NCBI GenBank assembly: GCA_040755395.1
Contig: JBFMAX010000004.1
Location: 62,001 to 126,000 of the forward strand
Direction: 5' to 3'
DNA length: 64,000 nt
Source: Nitrospirota bacterium
GTDB lineage: Bacteria; Nitrospirota; Nitrospiria; Nitrospirales; Nitrospiraceae
The position numbers and the translations under genes were made by a program. Below, one piece after another: positions 34,620 to 42,010 of the stretch. Position 1 is the first letter of the stretch; every line of letters begins with the position of its first letter. The notes beneath the pieces are model-generated. The model was not told the origin of the DNA. It did no database searches and saw nothing but the letters and a program-made list of their open reading frames with translations.

Positions 34620-36185
34620 ATGTCCATGGACCAAATCATTGAGTGTATCCCAAACTTCAGTGAAGGCCGGAACCCGGAGACGATTGCGGCGCTGGTCGCG
34701 GCGATCCGGTCGATCAAGGACGTGTTCCTGCTGGATCAGGAGATGGATCACGACCATCATCGGGCGGTCTTGACCTTTGCCGGTTCGCCGCGGGGTGTTG
34801 CGGAAGCGGCCTTTCAGGTTACTCGCGTCTCCACCGGTTTGATCGACCTGCGCCGGCATCAGGGGGGGCATCCGCGTGTCGGCGCCACGGATGTCGTCCC
34901 GTTCGTGCCGATTCGCGGTGTCACGATGGACGACTGTGTCGTTCTCGCGCGCGAAGTCGGGCATCGCATCGGGATCGAGCTCGGCATTCCGGTGTTTCTC
35001 TATGAACAGGCGGCCAGCGCGCCGCATCGCATGAACCTGGAAGCCATCCGGAAGGGAGGGCTGGAGGGGCTGACCGAACGGATGCATAACGATCCAGCCT
35101 GGCAACCCGATTTCGGGCCTCCGATGCCCCATCCAACCGCCGGAGCGACCGTTGTCGGCGCGCGCGCCCCGCTCATCGCGTTCAACGTCAATTTGAACAC
35201 CGGCGACCTGGAAACCGCCAAAGCGATCGCCAAGAAAGTGCGGTTCTCCAGCGGCGGGCTGCCGTATGTGAAGGCGATCGGGGTGAAACTTGCGAGCCGC
35301 CGGATCGTGCAGGTCTCGATGAACCTGACCAACTTCGAGGAGACGCCGATCCACGTCGCATTCGAATCGGTGAAACAGGAGGCCGAGATGCGCGGCATCC
35401 AGGTAGCCGGCAGCGAGATCGTCGGGTTGGTGCCGCAACAGGCGCTGATCCACACAGCCCAGCGGTTTCTTGCATTGGAGCAGTTCGATCGGAGCCAGGT
35501 ACTGGAAACACGGCTGGCGAACGCGATGGCGCAAACCGGGTCGTCTGTAGAACGGGCCGCGCCGACGCCTTCCGGCGACTGGGCCGCCTCAGTGACCGGT
35601 TTCTTGGCCGCCGTATCCGCCGGTACGCCGACGCCTGGGGGCGGAAGCGTGGCGGCCCTGGCAGGCGCCCTGGCGGCGGCGCTCGGCGTCATGGGGTGCC
35701 GGATCGGACCGCCGCGGAGCAGCCGCACTGTCGAGGAGCAGTCGTCGCCGGTTTCGAACCATGACATCGATCTCGCTCGAATCGAGCGCCGCCTCGTGGA
35801 ACTGGGCGAGAAGTTGCGACGGTTGATGCAGGCCGACGCCGACGCCTATGAAGACGTGCTGCGCGCCTACCGGTTGCCGAAGACCGATCAAACCAGAGCC
35901 GATGCCATTTCGGCGGCCTTGCGGAAGGCGACGGAGGTGCCGTTGGAGACGGCGGTCTTGGCGGCGGAAACAGGAGCGCTCTTGCGCGCCTTGCTGTCTC
36001 GCGTCAAGTCGTCGGTCGCCACGGACGTCAAGGTCGGGCTGAGGATGGCGGTCGCGGCGATCGAGGGCGCGAGAGAGAATGTGACGGTAAATATAAAAAC
36101 ACAAACAAATCAAGAAGTTGTTAGCCTGATCTCGACGAAGCTCCAGGCCGTCGAAAGGAGCCTTGAGGAACTGAAACGCTTGTGA
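34620..36185 (+). CDS. ftcD: Glutamate formimidoyltransferase / formimidoyl-THF cyclodeaminase (fused)
   Basis: A 521-residue bifunctional enzyme. Residues ~4-300 are the formimidoyltransferase (ECIPNFSEGRNPETI, RGVTMDDCVVLARE, GLPYVKAIGVKL) moving the formimino group to tetrahydrofolate. Residues ~320-515 are the cyclodeaminase (TPTPGGGSVAALAGALAAALG), which forms methenyl-THF and ammonia. It therefore replaces HutG and completes histidine degradation to glutamate. Eukaryotic-type fusion order. It follows hutI, with an inverted repeat in the gap. Confidence 0.93.
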   Translation: MSMDQIIECIPNFSEGRNPETIAALVAAIRSIKDVFLLDQEMDHDHHRAVLTFAGSPRGVAEAAFQVTRVSTGLIDLRRHQGGHPRVGATDVVPFVPIRGVTMDDCVVLAREVGHRIGIELGIPVFLYEQAASAPHRMNLEAIRKGGLEGLTERMHNDPAWQPDFGPPMPHPTAGATVVGARAPLIAFNVNLNTGDLETAKAIAKKVRFSSGGLPYVKAIGVKLASRRIVQVSMNLTNFEETPIHVAFESVKQEAEMRGIQVAGSEIVGLVPQQALIHTAQRFLALEQFDRSQVLETRLANAMAQTGSSVERAAPTPSGDWAASVTGFLAAVSAGTPTPGGGSVAALAGALAAALGVMGCRIGPPRSSRTVEEQSSPVSNHDIDLARIERRLVELGEKLRRLMQADADAYEDVLRAYRLPKTDQTRADAISAALRKATEVPLETAVLAAETGALLRALLSRVKSSVATDVKVGLRMAVAAIEGARENVTVNIKTQTNQEVVSLISTKLQAVERSLEELKRL

Positions 36186-36266
36186 TACATTCGATCCCTC
36201 GCAGTTCGACGCAAACAGCGAAAGTGACGGGTCGTTTTTCCCAGGAAGGATGCAGACAGTCTCATC

Positions 36267-36461
36267 ATGGAAATCAAGGTCTTCAACAATAACGTCGAAA
36301 AGGCGCTGAAGGTCGCCAAGAAAAAGCTGGCCGGGGAAGGGCTCTTCCGCGAGCTCAAGCGGCGCCGGTTCTACGAGAAACCCAGCGTACGCAAGAAGGC
36401 CAAGCAACGCGAAGCTCAACGGCGTCGGCAGAAGTGGCTCGCCAAGCGTCGGATGGACTGA
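36267..36461 (+). CDS. rpsU: 30S ribosomal protein S21
   Basis: A 64-residue S21 with the family signature EKALKVAKKKLAGEGLFRELKRRRFYEKPS and basic tail (QREAQRRRQKWLAKR). It sits between the two hut clusters with no other ribosomal genes. Ribosome-binding site is weak. Confidence 0.95.
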   Translation: MEIKVFNNNVEKALKVAKKKLAGEGLFRELKRRRFYEKPSVRKKAKQREAQRRRQKWLAKRRMD

Positions 36462-36530
36462 GTCCCCGCAGCCTTTTCCCTCCGCGTCGGTTTTTGCCTG
36501 TCGGGTTGTTCGCGACTCCCGCGCTTGAGA

Positions 36531-37190
36531 ATGCGTGAGAAGGAGATCCATGCTGCGCTGCGCATCCTGCGGAAGGAAGTGCGGCGGTGGCAGGACCCCG
36601 TCGTGGGCGTCGTGGCCAAGGAATCCGGTCGCGACCCGTTCCGCATTTTGATTTCCTGCCTGCTCAGCCTCCGGACCAAGGATCGCACGACCGCCGAAGC
36701 CAGCGAGCGGCTTTTTAGCCTGGCCGCCGATCCGGCTTCCATGCTGAAGCTGCCCAGGTCGCGCCTCGCGCGGACCATCTATCCGGTCGGGTTCTATCGC
36801 ACCAAGGCCAAGCAGATTCACGAGATGTGCCGGCGCTTGTTGGACATCTACGGTGGTCGTGTGCCCGACTCGATCGACGAACTGCTCACCCTGCCGGGGG
36901 TCGGTAGGAAGACGGCCAATCTTGTCGTGACGGTCGGCTATCGAAAGCCCGGCATTTGCGTGGATGTCCATGTTCACCGGATCAGCAACCGCTGGGGTTA
37001 CGTGAGAACGAACACGCCGGAGCAGACGGAGGAGGCCCTGCGCAAGAAGCTGCCGCGGCGATACTGGATCACCTACAACGACTTGCTCGTGCCGTTCGGG
37101 CAGAACATCTGCCTGCCGGTCTCTCCCTATTGCAGCCGGTGCAAGCTCACCCGATATTGCGAGCGGGTGGGAGTGACGCGCTCGCGTTGA
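36531..37190 (+). CDS. nth: Endonuclease III-type DNA glycosylase
   Basis: A 219-residue helix-hairpin-helix glycosylase/AP lyase that removes oxidised pyrimidines. The hairpin LPGVGRKTANLVV carries the catalytic lysine near residue 123, and the Asp is in VDVHVHRISNRWG. The iron-sulfur loop CLPVSPYCSRCKLTRYC has the required spacing C-x6-C-x2-C-x5-C. Start ATG at 36531 is chosen over an in-frame TTG 6 bases earlier. It converges with a DsrE-like gene; a repeat element lies between them. Confidence 0.93.
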   Translation: MREKEIHAALRILRKEVRRWQDPVVGVVAKESGRDPFRILISCLLSLRTKDRTTAEASERLFSLAADPASMLKLPRSRLARTIYPVGFYRTKAKQIHEMCRRLLDIYGGRVPDSIDELLTLPGVGRKTANLVVTVGYRKPGICVDVHVHRISNRWGYVRTNTPEQTEEALRKKLPRRYWITYNDLLVPFGQNICLPVSPYCSRCKLTRYCERVGVTRSR

Positions 37191-37200
37191 GCGAGCGCAC

Positions 37201-37264
37201 GCGCGAAAGGCGGGACGTGCGAGAAATGTGAGAAATTGTTTCCCGCGAGTCTCGCTTTTCGCGC
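37201..37264. repeat. Inverted repeat between nth and the convergent dsrE-like gene
   Basis: GCGCGAAAGGCGGGAC (37201-37216) and GTCTCGCTTTTCGCGC (37249-37264) pair at 14 of 16 positions. It contains GCGAGA words like the element at 31612. It probably ends both transcripts. Confidence 0.65.
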
Positions 37265-37274
37265 AAGTCTCGCG

Positions 37275-37694
37275 CTAGATGAACAGTTTCGTTTCCGCGT
37301 CGGCGGTGAGGCTGAGAATGGCGGGGAGGCCGAGGACTTCGTCTACGTTCTTGGCCACGGCGGCGGGATCGACCCCCATGTATTCGAGGCCGGCGCTGCA
37401 GGCGATCAAGCGAAAACGTCCCACCAGGCGCGCCTCCTGAAACATCTCAGAAATTTTCGGAACTTTTTTCTCCTTCAGCAGCCGGCGGACCTCATCGGCC
37501 GAGCGCGTGTACTCCGGCGGGAAATCGATCTCGTCGATGTGCCCCTGAGCCAATTTCTTGATCGTCCAGAACAGCAGGATGACGATCACATCCTTGCCCA
37601 TCGCGGCGGCGGTCAGCCCCAAGGTGGCGACCTGATGGAGTTTGTCGTAGGTCGCATTATGGGCGAAGATGACGAATTTCGGTTTCTGTTGCAC
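37275..37694 (-). CDS. DsrE-family protein
   Basis: A 139-residue DsrE-like sulfur-relay-fold protein (FVIFAHNATYDKLHQVATLGLTAAAMGKDVIVILLFW) with a single conserved Cys in RLIACSAGLEYMG near residue 100. The GTG at 37694 is preferred because AGGAAG lies about 5 bases upstream; an in-frame TTG at 37709 is the alternative. A good promoter lies just upstream. A second DsrE-like gene of the window (31081) is related in fold but distinct. Confidence 0.83.
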   Translation of the reverse strand: MQQKPKFVIFAHNATYDKLHQVATLGLTAAAMGKDVIVILLFWTIKKLAQGHIDEIDFPPEYTRSADEVRRLLKEKKVPKISEMFQEARLVGRFRLIACSAGLEYMGVDPAAVAKNVDEVLGLPAILSLTADAETKLFI

Positions 37695-37720
37695 GGGTCT
37701 TCCTGTCAAGAGGAGAGCGG

Positions 37721-37750
37721 ATTATACCGTCGGCGCTCAAACGTACTCAA
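37721..37750 (-). promoter_or_regulatory. sigma70 promoter for the dsrE-like gene
   Basis: Minus strand: TTGAGT (37745-37750) and perfect TATAAT (37721-37726), 18 bases apart; leader of about 20 bases. Confidence 0.65.
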
Positions 37751-37766
37751 GCTGTCGTCGTGCCGG

Positions 37767-39413
37767 TCACGGGTCCGATACCGTCGGAATGCGCAAACCA
37801 TGACGGTGGGCAGCCGAACTTGCTTCCGGATAACCGGCGTCGGCGTGTCGTAGAATGGCAAGGGCCGGGTCGTTCGTGAGCACCCGCTCGATCTTTCGTT
37901 CGGCTTCCGGCGTGCCCTCTGCCACTGTCGCCTGGCCTGCATGCAGGGAGTAGCCGATCCCGACGCCGCCGCCGTGGTGGAATGAAACCCAACTGGCGCC
38001 GGAGGCGGTGTTCAAGAGCGCGTTGAGAATCGGCCAGTCGGCGACGGCGTCGCTGCCATCGCGCATGGCTTCCGTTTCCCGATAAGGGGAGGCCACCGAG
38101 CCTCCGTCCAGATGATCGCGGCCGATGACGACCGGCGCCTTGAGCCTGCCGGCTCGAACCAGCTCGTTGATGCGTACACCCATCGCCGCCCGTTCACCGT
38201 AACCCAGCCAGCAGATCCGCGCCGGCAACCCCTGGAACTGGACCCGCTCGCGCGCCAATCTGATCCAGCGTTGCAACGAAGCGTTGTTCGGGAAGAGCTC
38301 CAGCGCCGCCTCGTCGGTGACCGCGATATCCGAAGCTTCACCCGACAACGCGATCCAGCGAAACGGCCCCTTGCCCTCGCAGAACAGCGGCCTGATATAG
38401 GCGGGCACGAAGCCGGGAAACGCATAGGCGTCTGTGACCCCCCGCTGAAACGCCATGGTCCGGATGTTGTTGCCGTAGTCGAAGACGATCGCGCCGGCCT
38501 TTTGCATCGCCAACATGGCTTGGACGTGCGTCGCGATCGAATCCAACGCCCGCTCCGCATACTCGGACGGCTTGGTCTGCCGCAACTGAGCCGCCGCAGC
38601 CAGAGAGAGACCGGCCGGGATGTACCCGTTGAGCGGATCGTGGGCCGAGGTCTGATCCGTGACGAGATCCGGGACCACGCCGCGACGCACGAGATCGGGC
38701 AGGACCTCCGCGCAGTTGCCGACCAACCCGACCGACAACGGCTCCCGGTTCGCCTTGGCCGTTGTGACCCACGCGAGCGCCTCGTCCACCGAAGCGGTCA
38801 TCCGGTCGCAGTAGCGGGTCGTGATCCGGCGTTCGATCCGGAGCGGGTCCACTTCGACGCACAGGATGGCGGCGCCGTTCATCGCGGCGGCCAACGGCTG
38901 GGCGCCCCCCATGCCCCCCATGCCGCCGGTCAGGACGAATCGCCCGGCAAGATCTCCGCCGAAGTGCTTCGTCGCCGCCGCGGCGAAGGTTTCGTACGTA
39001 CCCTGTACGATGCCTTGCGTGCCGATGTACATCCACGATCCGGCCGTCATCTGGCCGAACATGATCAGCCCCAACGCCTCCAGCCGGCGGAATTCTTCCC
39101 AGGTGGCCCATCGGCCGACCAGGTTGGAATTGGCGATCAACACCCGCGGCGCCCATTCATGCGTGCGGAGAACGCCCGCCGGTTTGCCCGATTGAATGAG
39201 CAGGGTCTGATCGTGTTCCAGGGTGTGCAGCTCGCGGACGATGGCGTGGTAGGCTTCCCAGTTGCGCGCGGCCTTGCCGGTCCCGCCGTAGACGACGAGA
39301 TCCCGCGGGTTCTCCGCGACCTCGTCGTCCAGGTTATTCATCAGCATACGGAGCGCGGCCTCCTGCGGCCAGCCTTGGCAGGACAGCGTCGGGCCGCGCG
39401 GCGCCCGGATCAT
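37767..39413 (-). CDS. hutU: Urocanate hydratase
   Basis: A 548-residue urocanase, which hydrates urocanate to imidazolonepropionate using bound NAD. Family blocks [75 protein letters not shown] and the late [14 protein letters not shown] are present at normal positions. Its ATG overlaps the stop of the 138-aa exported protein (ATGA), which itself overlaps hutH, so all three are translationally coupled. Confidence 0.95.
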   Translation of the reverse strand: MIRAPRGPTLSCQGWPQEAALRMLMNNLDDEVAENPRDLVVYGGTGKAARNWEAYHAIVRELHTLEHDQTLLIQSGKPAGVLRTHEWAPRVLIANSNLVGRWATWEEFRRLEALGLIMFGQMTAGSWMYIGTQGIVQGTYETFAAAATKHFGGDLAGRFVLTGGMGGMGGAQPLAAAMNGAAILCVEVDPLRIERRITTRYCDRMTASVDEALAWVTTAKANREPLSVGLVGNCAEVLPDLVRRGVVPDLVTDQTSAHDPLNGYIPAGLSLAAAAQLRQTKPSEYAERALDSIATHVQAMLAMQKAGAIVFDYGNNIRTMAFQRGVTDAYAFPGFVPAYIRPLFCEGKGPFRWIALSGEASDIAVTDEAALELFPNNASLQRWIRLARERVQFQGLPARICWLGYGERAAMGVRINELVRAGRLKAPVVIGRDHLDGGSVASPYRETEAMRDGSDAVADWPILNALLNTASGASWVSFHHGGGVGIGYSLHAGQATVAEGTPEAERKIERVLTNDPALAILRHADAGYPEASSAAHRHGLRIPTVSDP

Positions 39414-39826
39414 TTCTGTTTCTCCGTCTTGACCTGGGCTTTCACCCCGTTGATGAAGGCGTCGATGGCGGCGTCCACTTCCCCCGCCGTCATGGCGCGG
39501 TCGTGGTTCTCGCTCTCGTCCACGATGTAGGTCTCGCTGTCTTTTTCCTGGCGGACCACCACCGTGTTCTCAGGGGTGACTTCGATCATCATGAACCATT
39601 CCCTGGCGCCTTTCCGAATGGAGACTTCTTTGGCGAAGGTGCCCGAGCTGATCGCCCCTCTCTTGCTCACTTCGACCTGCAGGTCGTCGCTCTCGGCGGC
39701 GACGGACTGGGCTGTGACCATGGGGACCGAACAGGCCGCTCCGGTAAGGATGACCGACAGGAGAGCCTGCAAGCCGGTCGCGAGCGTCTGTCGCAGTGTG
39801 TGGAAGATCGGGCTCCGGTCGTTCAT
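39410..39826 (-). CDS. Exported 138-aa protein embedded between hutH and hutU
   Basis: An unrecognised 138-residue protein. The N-terminal ~45 residues form a signal peptide ([21 protein letters not shown]); a Cys is in it but the lipobox is weak. The mature part is charged ([40 protein letters not shown]). Its ATG overlaps the hutH stop by 4 bases and its stop overlaps the hutU ATG by 4 bases. The coupling is striking because the two flanking products are cytoplasmic enzymes of one pathway. Confidence 0.8.
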   Translation of the reverse strand: MNDRSPIFHTLRQTLATGLQALLSVILTGAACSVPMVTAQSVAAESDDLQVEVSKRGAISSGTFAKEVSIRKGAREWFMMIEVTPENTVVVRQEKDSETYIVDESENHDRAMTAGEVDAAIDAFINGVKAQVKTEKQK

Positions 39827-41361
39827 GATGGTCTCCTTCGCGCACGCATCGAGTCGGAGAGGACGGCGGTCAGCGCGCCGCTCGCCACCACGCCTCGAAC
39901 CTGTTCGATGTCGGGCGCCAGAACCCGGTCCTGCGTGAGTCGCGGGACCCGCTGTCTGATGAGCTGCAGGGTCCGGCGGTTTCCCACGCCGGCTTGCAGG
40001 GGCCGATGGAAGTCCACTCCCTGAGCCGCGCACAACAGCTCGATCGCCAGGATGTGCTCCGTATTGGACAGGATCTGTTTCAATTTCAACGCCGACCCCA
40101 TGCCCATGCTGACGTGATCTTCCTGGTTCCCGGAGGTGGGGATCGAATCGACCGAGGCCGGATGCGAGAGTACCTTGTTCTCCGAGGCCAATGCCGCGGC
40201 CGTGACCTGCGCCAGCATGAAGCCGGAGTGCAACCCGGGTTCCGGGCTGAGGAATGGCGGCAGGTCGCCGTACTCGGGATTGATCAGGCGCTCGATGCGT
40301 CGCTCGGAGATGCTGGCCAGTTCGGTCATGGCGATGGCCAGATGATCGAGCGCCAGGCCGAGCGGCTGCCCGTGGAAATTTCCGCCGGACAACACCTCCT
40401 CCCGGTCGGCGAAGACCAGGGGATTGTCCGTGACGCTGTTCATTTCGACGCACAATATTCCGCGGACGTAGTCGAGCGCGTCCCGCACCGCGCCGTGCAC
40501 CTGCGGCATGCAGCGGAGACTGTAGGCATCCTGCACGCGGGGGCAGTGCAGGTGCGAGACGCGAATCTCGCTTCGAGCCACGAGAGCCCGCAGGTTCGCC
40601 GCGACCGTGTTCTGGCCCCGATAGGGACGCAGCCGATGGATCCGCGGATCGAACGCCACCGGCGTCCCTTTCAAGGCTTCCAGCGACAGGGCGCCGGCCG
40701 CGTCGGCGGCGTCGACCAGTAACTCGCAGCGGCGCAAGGCCAGCAGCCCGACCGCGAGCATCGCCTGGGTGCCGTTGAGGAGCGAGAGCCCTTCTTTCGC
40801 TTCCAAGTGTAGAGGCTTCAAACCGACGTGCGCAAGCGCGGTCCGACCGGTCACGCGGCGCGAACCGACGAAGGCCTCGCCTTCCCCGAGCAGAATCAGC
40901 GCGAGGTGCGCAAGCGGGGCAAGATCGCCACTCGCGCCGACCGACCCCCGGGAAGGGATCACCGGCAAGACATCGCGGTTGAGCAGGGTCAACAGATACT
41001 CCGCGATGACGGGTCTGACGCCGCTGTGCCCCCGCGACAGCACGTTCGCGCGGAGAACCAGCATGCCGCGGGTCTCCTCGCGGCTGAGGGGTGGGCCGAC
41101 GCCGGCGGCATGGCTGCGGACCAGATTCAGTTGGAGCTGACGGATGTCGGACGGCGAGATGCGCTGATCGGCCAGCTTGCCGAACCCGGTCGTGACGCCA
41201 TAGACGGGTTCGGGTCGTGCCGCCACGCGCTTGACCACACGGTAGGCCGCCGCCATGCGGCGTTTCGCCTGGGGAGCCAGCCGGACCGGGCGGCGATCCA
41301 ACACGACCTCGTAGAACGACGCGAGGGTCAGGTCTTCGCCGGTCAGCAGCAGCGGCTTCAC
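39823..41361 (-). CDS. hutH: Histidine ammonia-lyase
   Basis: A 512-residue histidase converting L-histidine to urocanate and ammonia. The Ala-Ser-Gly triad that forms the MIO cofactor is at residues 143-145 (GSVGASGDLAPLAH). Other family blocks: YGVTTGFGKLAD, LLNGTQAMLAVGLLAL, QDAYSLRCMPQVHGA, FHGQPLGLALDHL and GNQEDHVSMGMGSAL. Start GTG at 41361 lies 8 bases after a TATAAT box, so the message may be leaderless. Confidence 0.95.
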   Translation of the reverse strand: MKPLLLTGEDLTLASFYEVVLDRRPVRLAPQAKRRMAAAYRVVKRVAARPEPVYGVTTGFGKLADQRISPSDIRQLQLNLVRSHAAGVGPPLSREETRGMLVLRANVLSRGHSGVRPVIAEYLLTLLNRDVLPVIPSRGSVGASGDLAPLAHLALILLGEGEAFVGSRRVTGRTALAHVGLKPLHLEAKEGLSLLNGTQAMLAVGLLALRRCELLVDAADAAGALSLEALKGTPVAFDPRIHRLRPYRGQNTVAANLRALVARSEIRVSHLHCPRVQDAYSLRCMPQVHGAVRDALDYVRGILCVEMNSVTDNPLVFADREEVLSGGNFHGQPLGLALDHLAIAMTELASISERRIERLINPEYGDLPPFLSPEPGLHSGFMLAQVTAAALASENKVLSHPASVDSIPTSGNQEDHVSMGMGSALKLKQILSNTEHILAIELLCAAQGVDFHRPLQAGVGNRRTLQLIRQRVPRLTQDRVLAPDIEQVRGVVASGALTAVLSDSMRARRRPS

Positions 41362-41369
41362 GGCTGCGG

Positions 41370-41375
41370 ATTATA
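41370..41375 (-). promoter_or_regulatory. -10 box next to hutH start
   Basis: Perfect TATAAT on the minus strand (41370-41375) ends 8 bases before the GTG. The -35 region is only T-rich (TTTTTC at 17-base spacing), so the promoter may rely on extended contacts or an activator. Confidence 0.4.
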
Positions 41376-41452
41376 GCCCGCCGGAGGAGAAGGAAAAAGT
41401 TCAAAGTATACCCATGACTTTTTCTTGGAGCCTTTGTTAGGATGCGCGCCCG

Positions 41453-41863
41453 ATGGAAGCGCTGCCGTGGGACACCATCCTGGCCTGGCTGGCCGTTCTG
41501 TCGGTGGTCGGATTTATCGGGACCCTCATCGCCATTCCTTATGTGTTGGTCAGGCTCCCGTCCGACTACTTCGACATCCGCGTTCCGAGGACGTGGATGA
41601 AAGACCACCACCCGGTTCTGCGGATGATCGGGCTGATTGCCAAGAACGCCATCGGCGCGGTCTTTTTCCTGGCCGGCTTCGCCATGCTGTTTCTGCCTGG
41701 GCAGGGGATTCTGACCATGCTGATCGGCATCTCGTTGATGGATTTTCCGGGTAAGCGCCGTTTGGAAGCGAAGCTGGTCGGACAACCGACCGTGCTGCAG
41801 GCCATCAACAAGATGCGAGAGAAATTCGGCAAGCCGCCGCTGACGGTGAAGGACGATCCCTAA
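41453..41863 (+). CDS. PGPGW-family membrane protein
   Basis: A 136-residue inner-membrane protein with three hydrophobic segments (residues ~9-30, 60-80, 83-100). It matches the PGPGW transmembrane family (FLPGQGILTMLIGISLMDFPGKRRLE). Function unknown. Divergent from hutH; the 90-base gap carries the hutH promoter region. Confidence 0.8.
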   Translation: MEALPWDTILAWLAVLSVVGFIGTLIAIPYVLVRLPSDYFDIRVPRTWMKDHHPVLRMIGLIAKNAIGAVFFLAGFAMLFLPGQGILTMLIGISLMDFPGKRRLEAKLVGQPTVLQAINKMREKFGKPPLTVKDDP

Positions 41864-41876
41864 CCATCGTCGCTGG

Positions 41877-42001
41877 GTCTATCTGGTCTGTCTGGTCTAT
41901 CTCGTCTTTCTGGTTGATCTGATCGACGCAGTCGGCCGTGCTCGAAGAAGCCGAACCGGACAGACCGAACAGACCAGACGGACGAGACAGACCAGATAGA
42001 C
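41877..42001. repeat. Inverted repeat, GTCTGTCTGGTCT-word type, upstream of polA
   Basis: Perfect 17-base arms at 41877-41893 and 41985-42001, with further near-repeats of a GTCTGTCTGGTCT word inside each half. The right arm ends 9 bases before the polA ATG. Confidence 0.75.
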
Positions 42002-42010
42002 AAAATTGAC

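Noticed and set aside
39410-41785. One very long minus-strand reading covering hutH
   Set aside because: Only its last 138 residues make a plausible protein; the rest is an Arg/Pro/Gly-rich shadow of hutH, which has clear family motifs.
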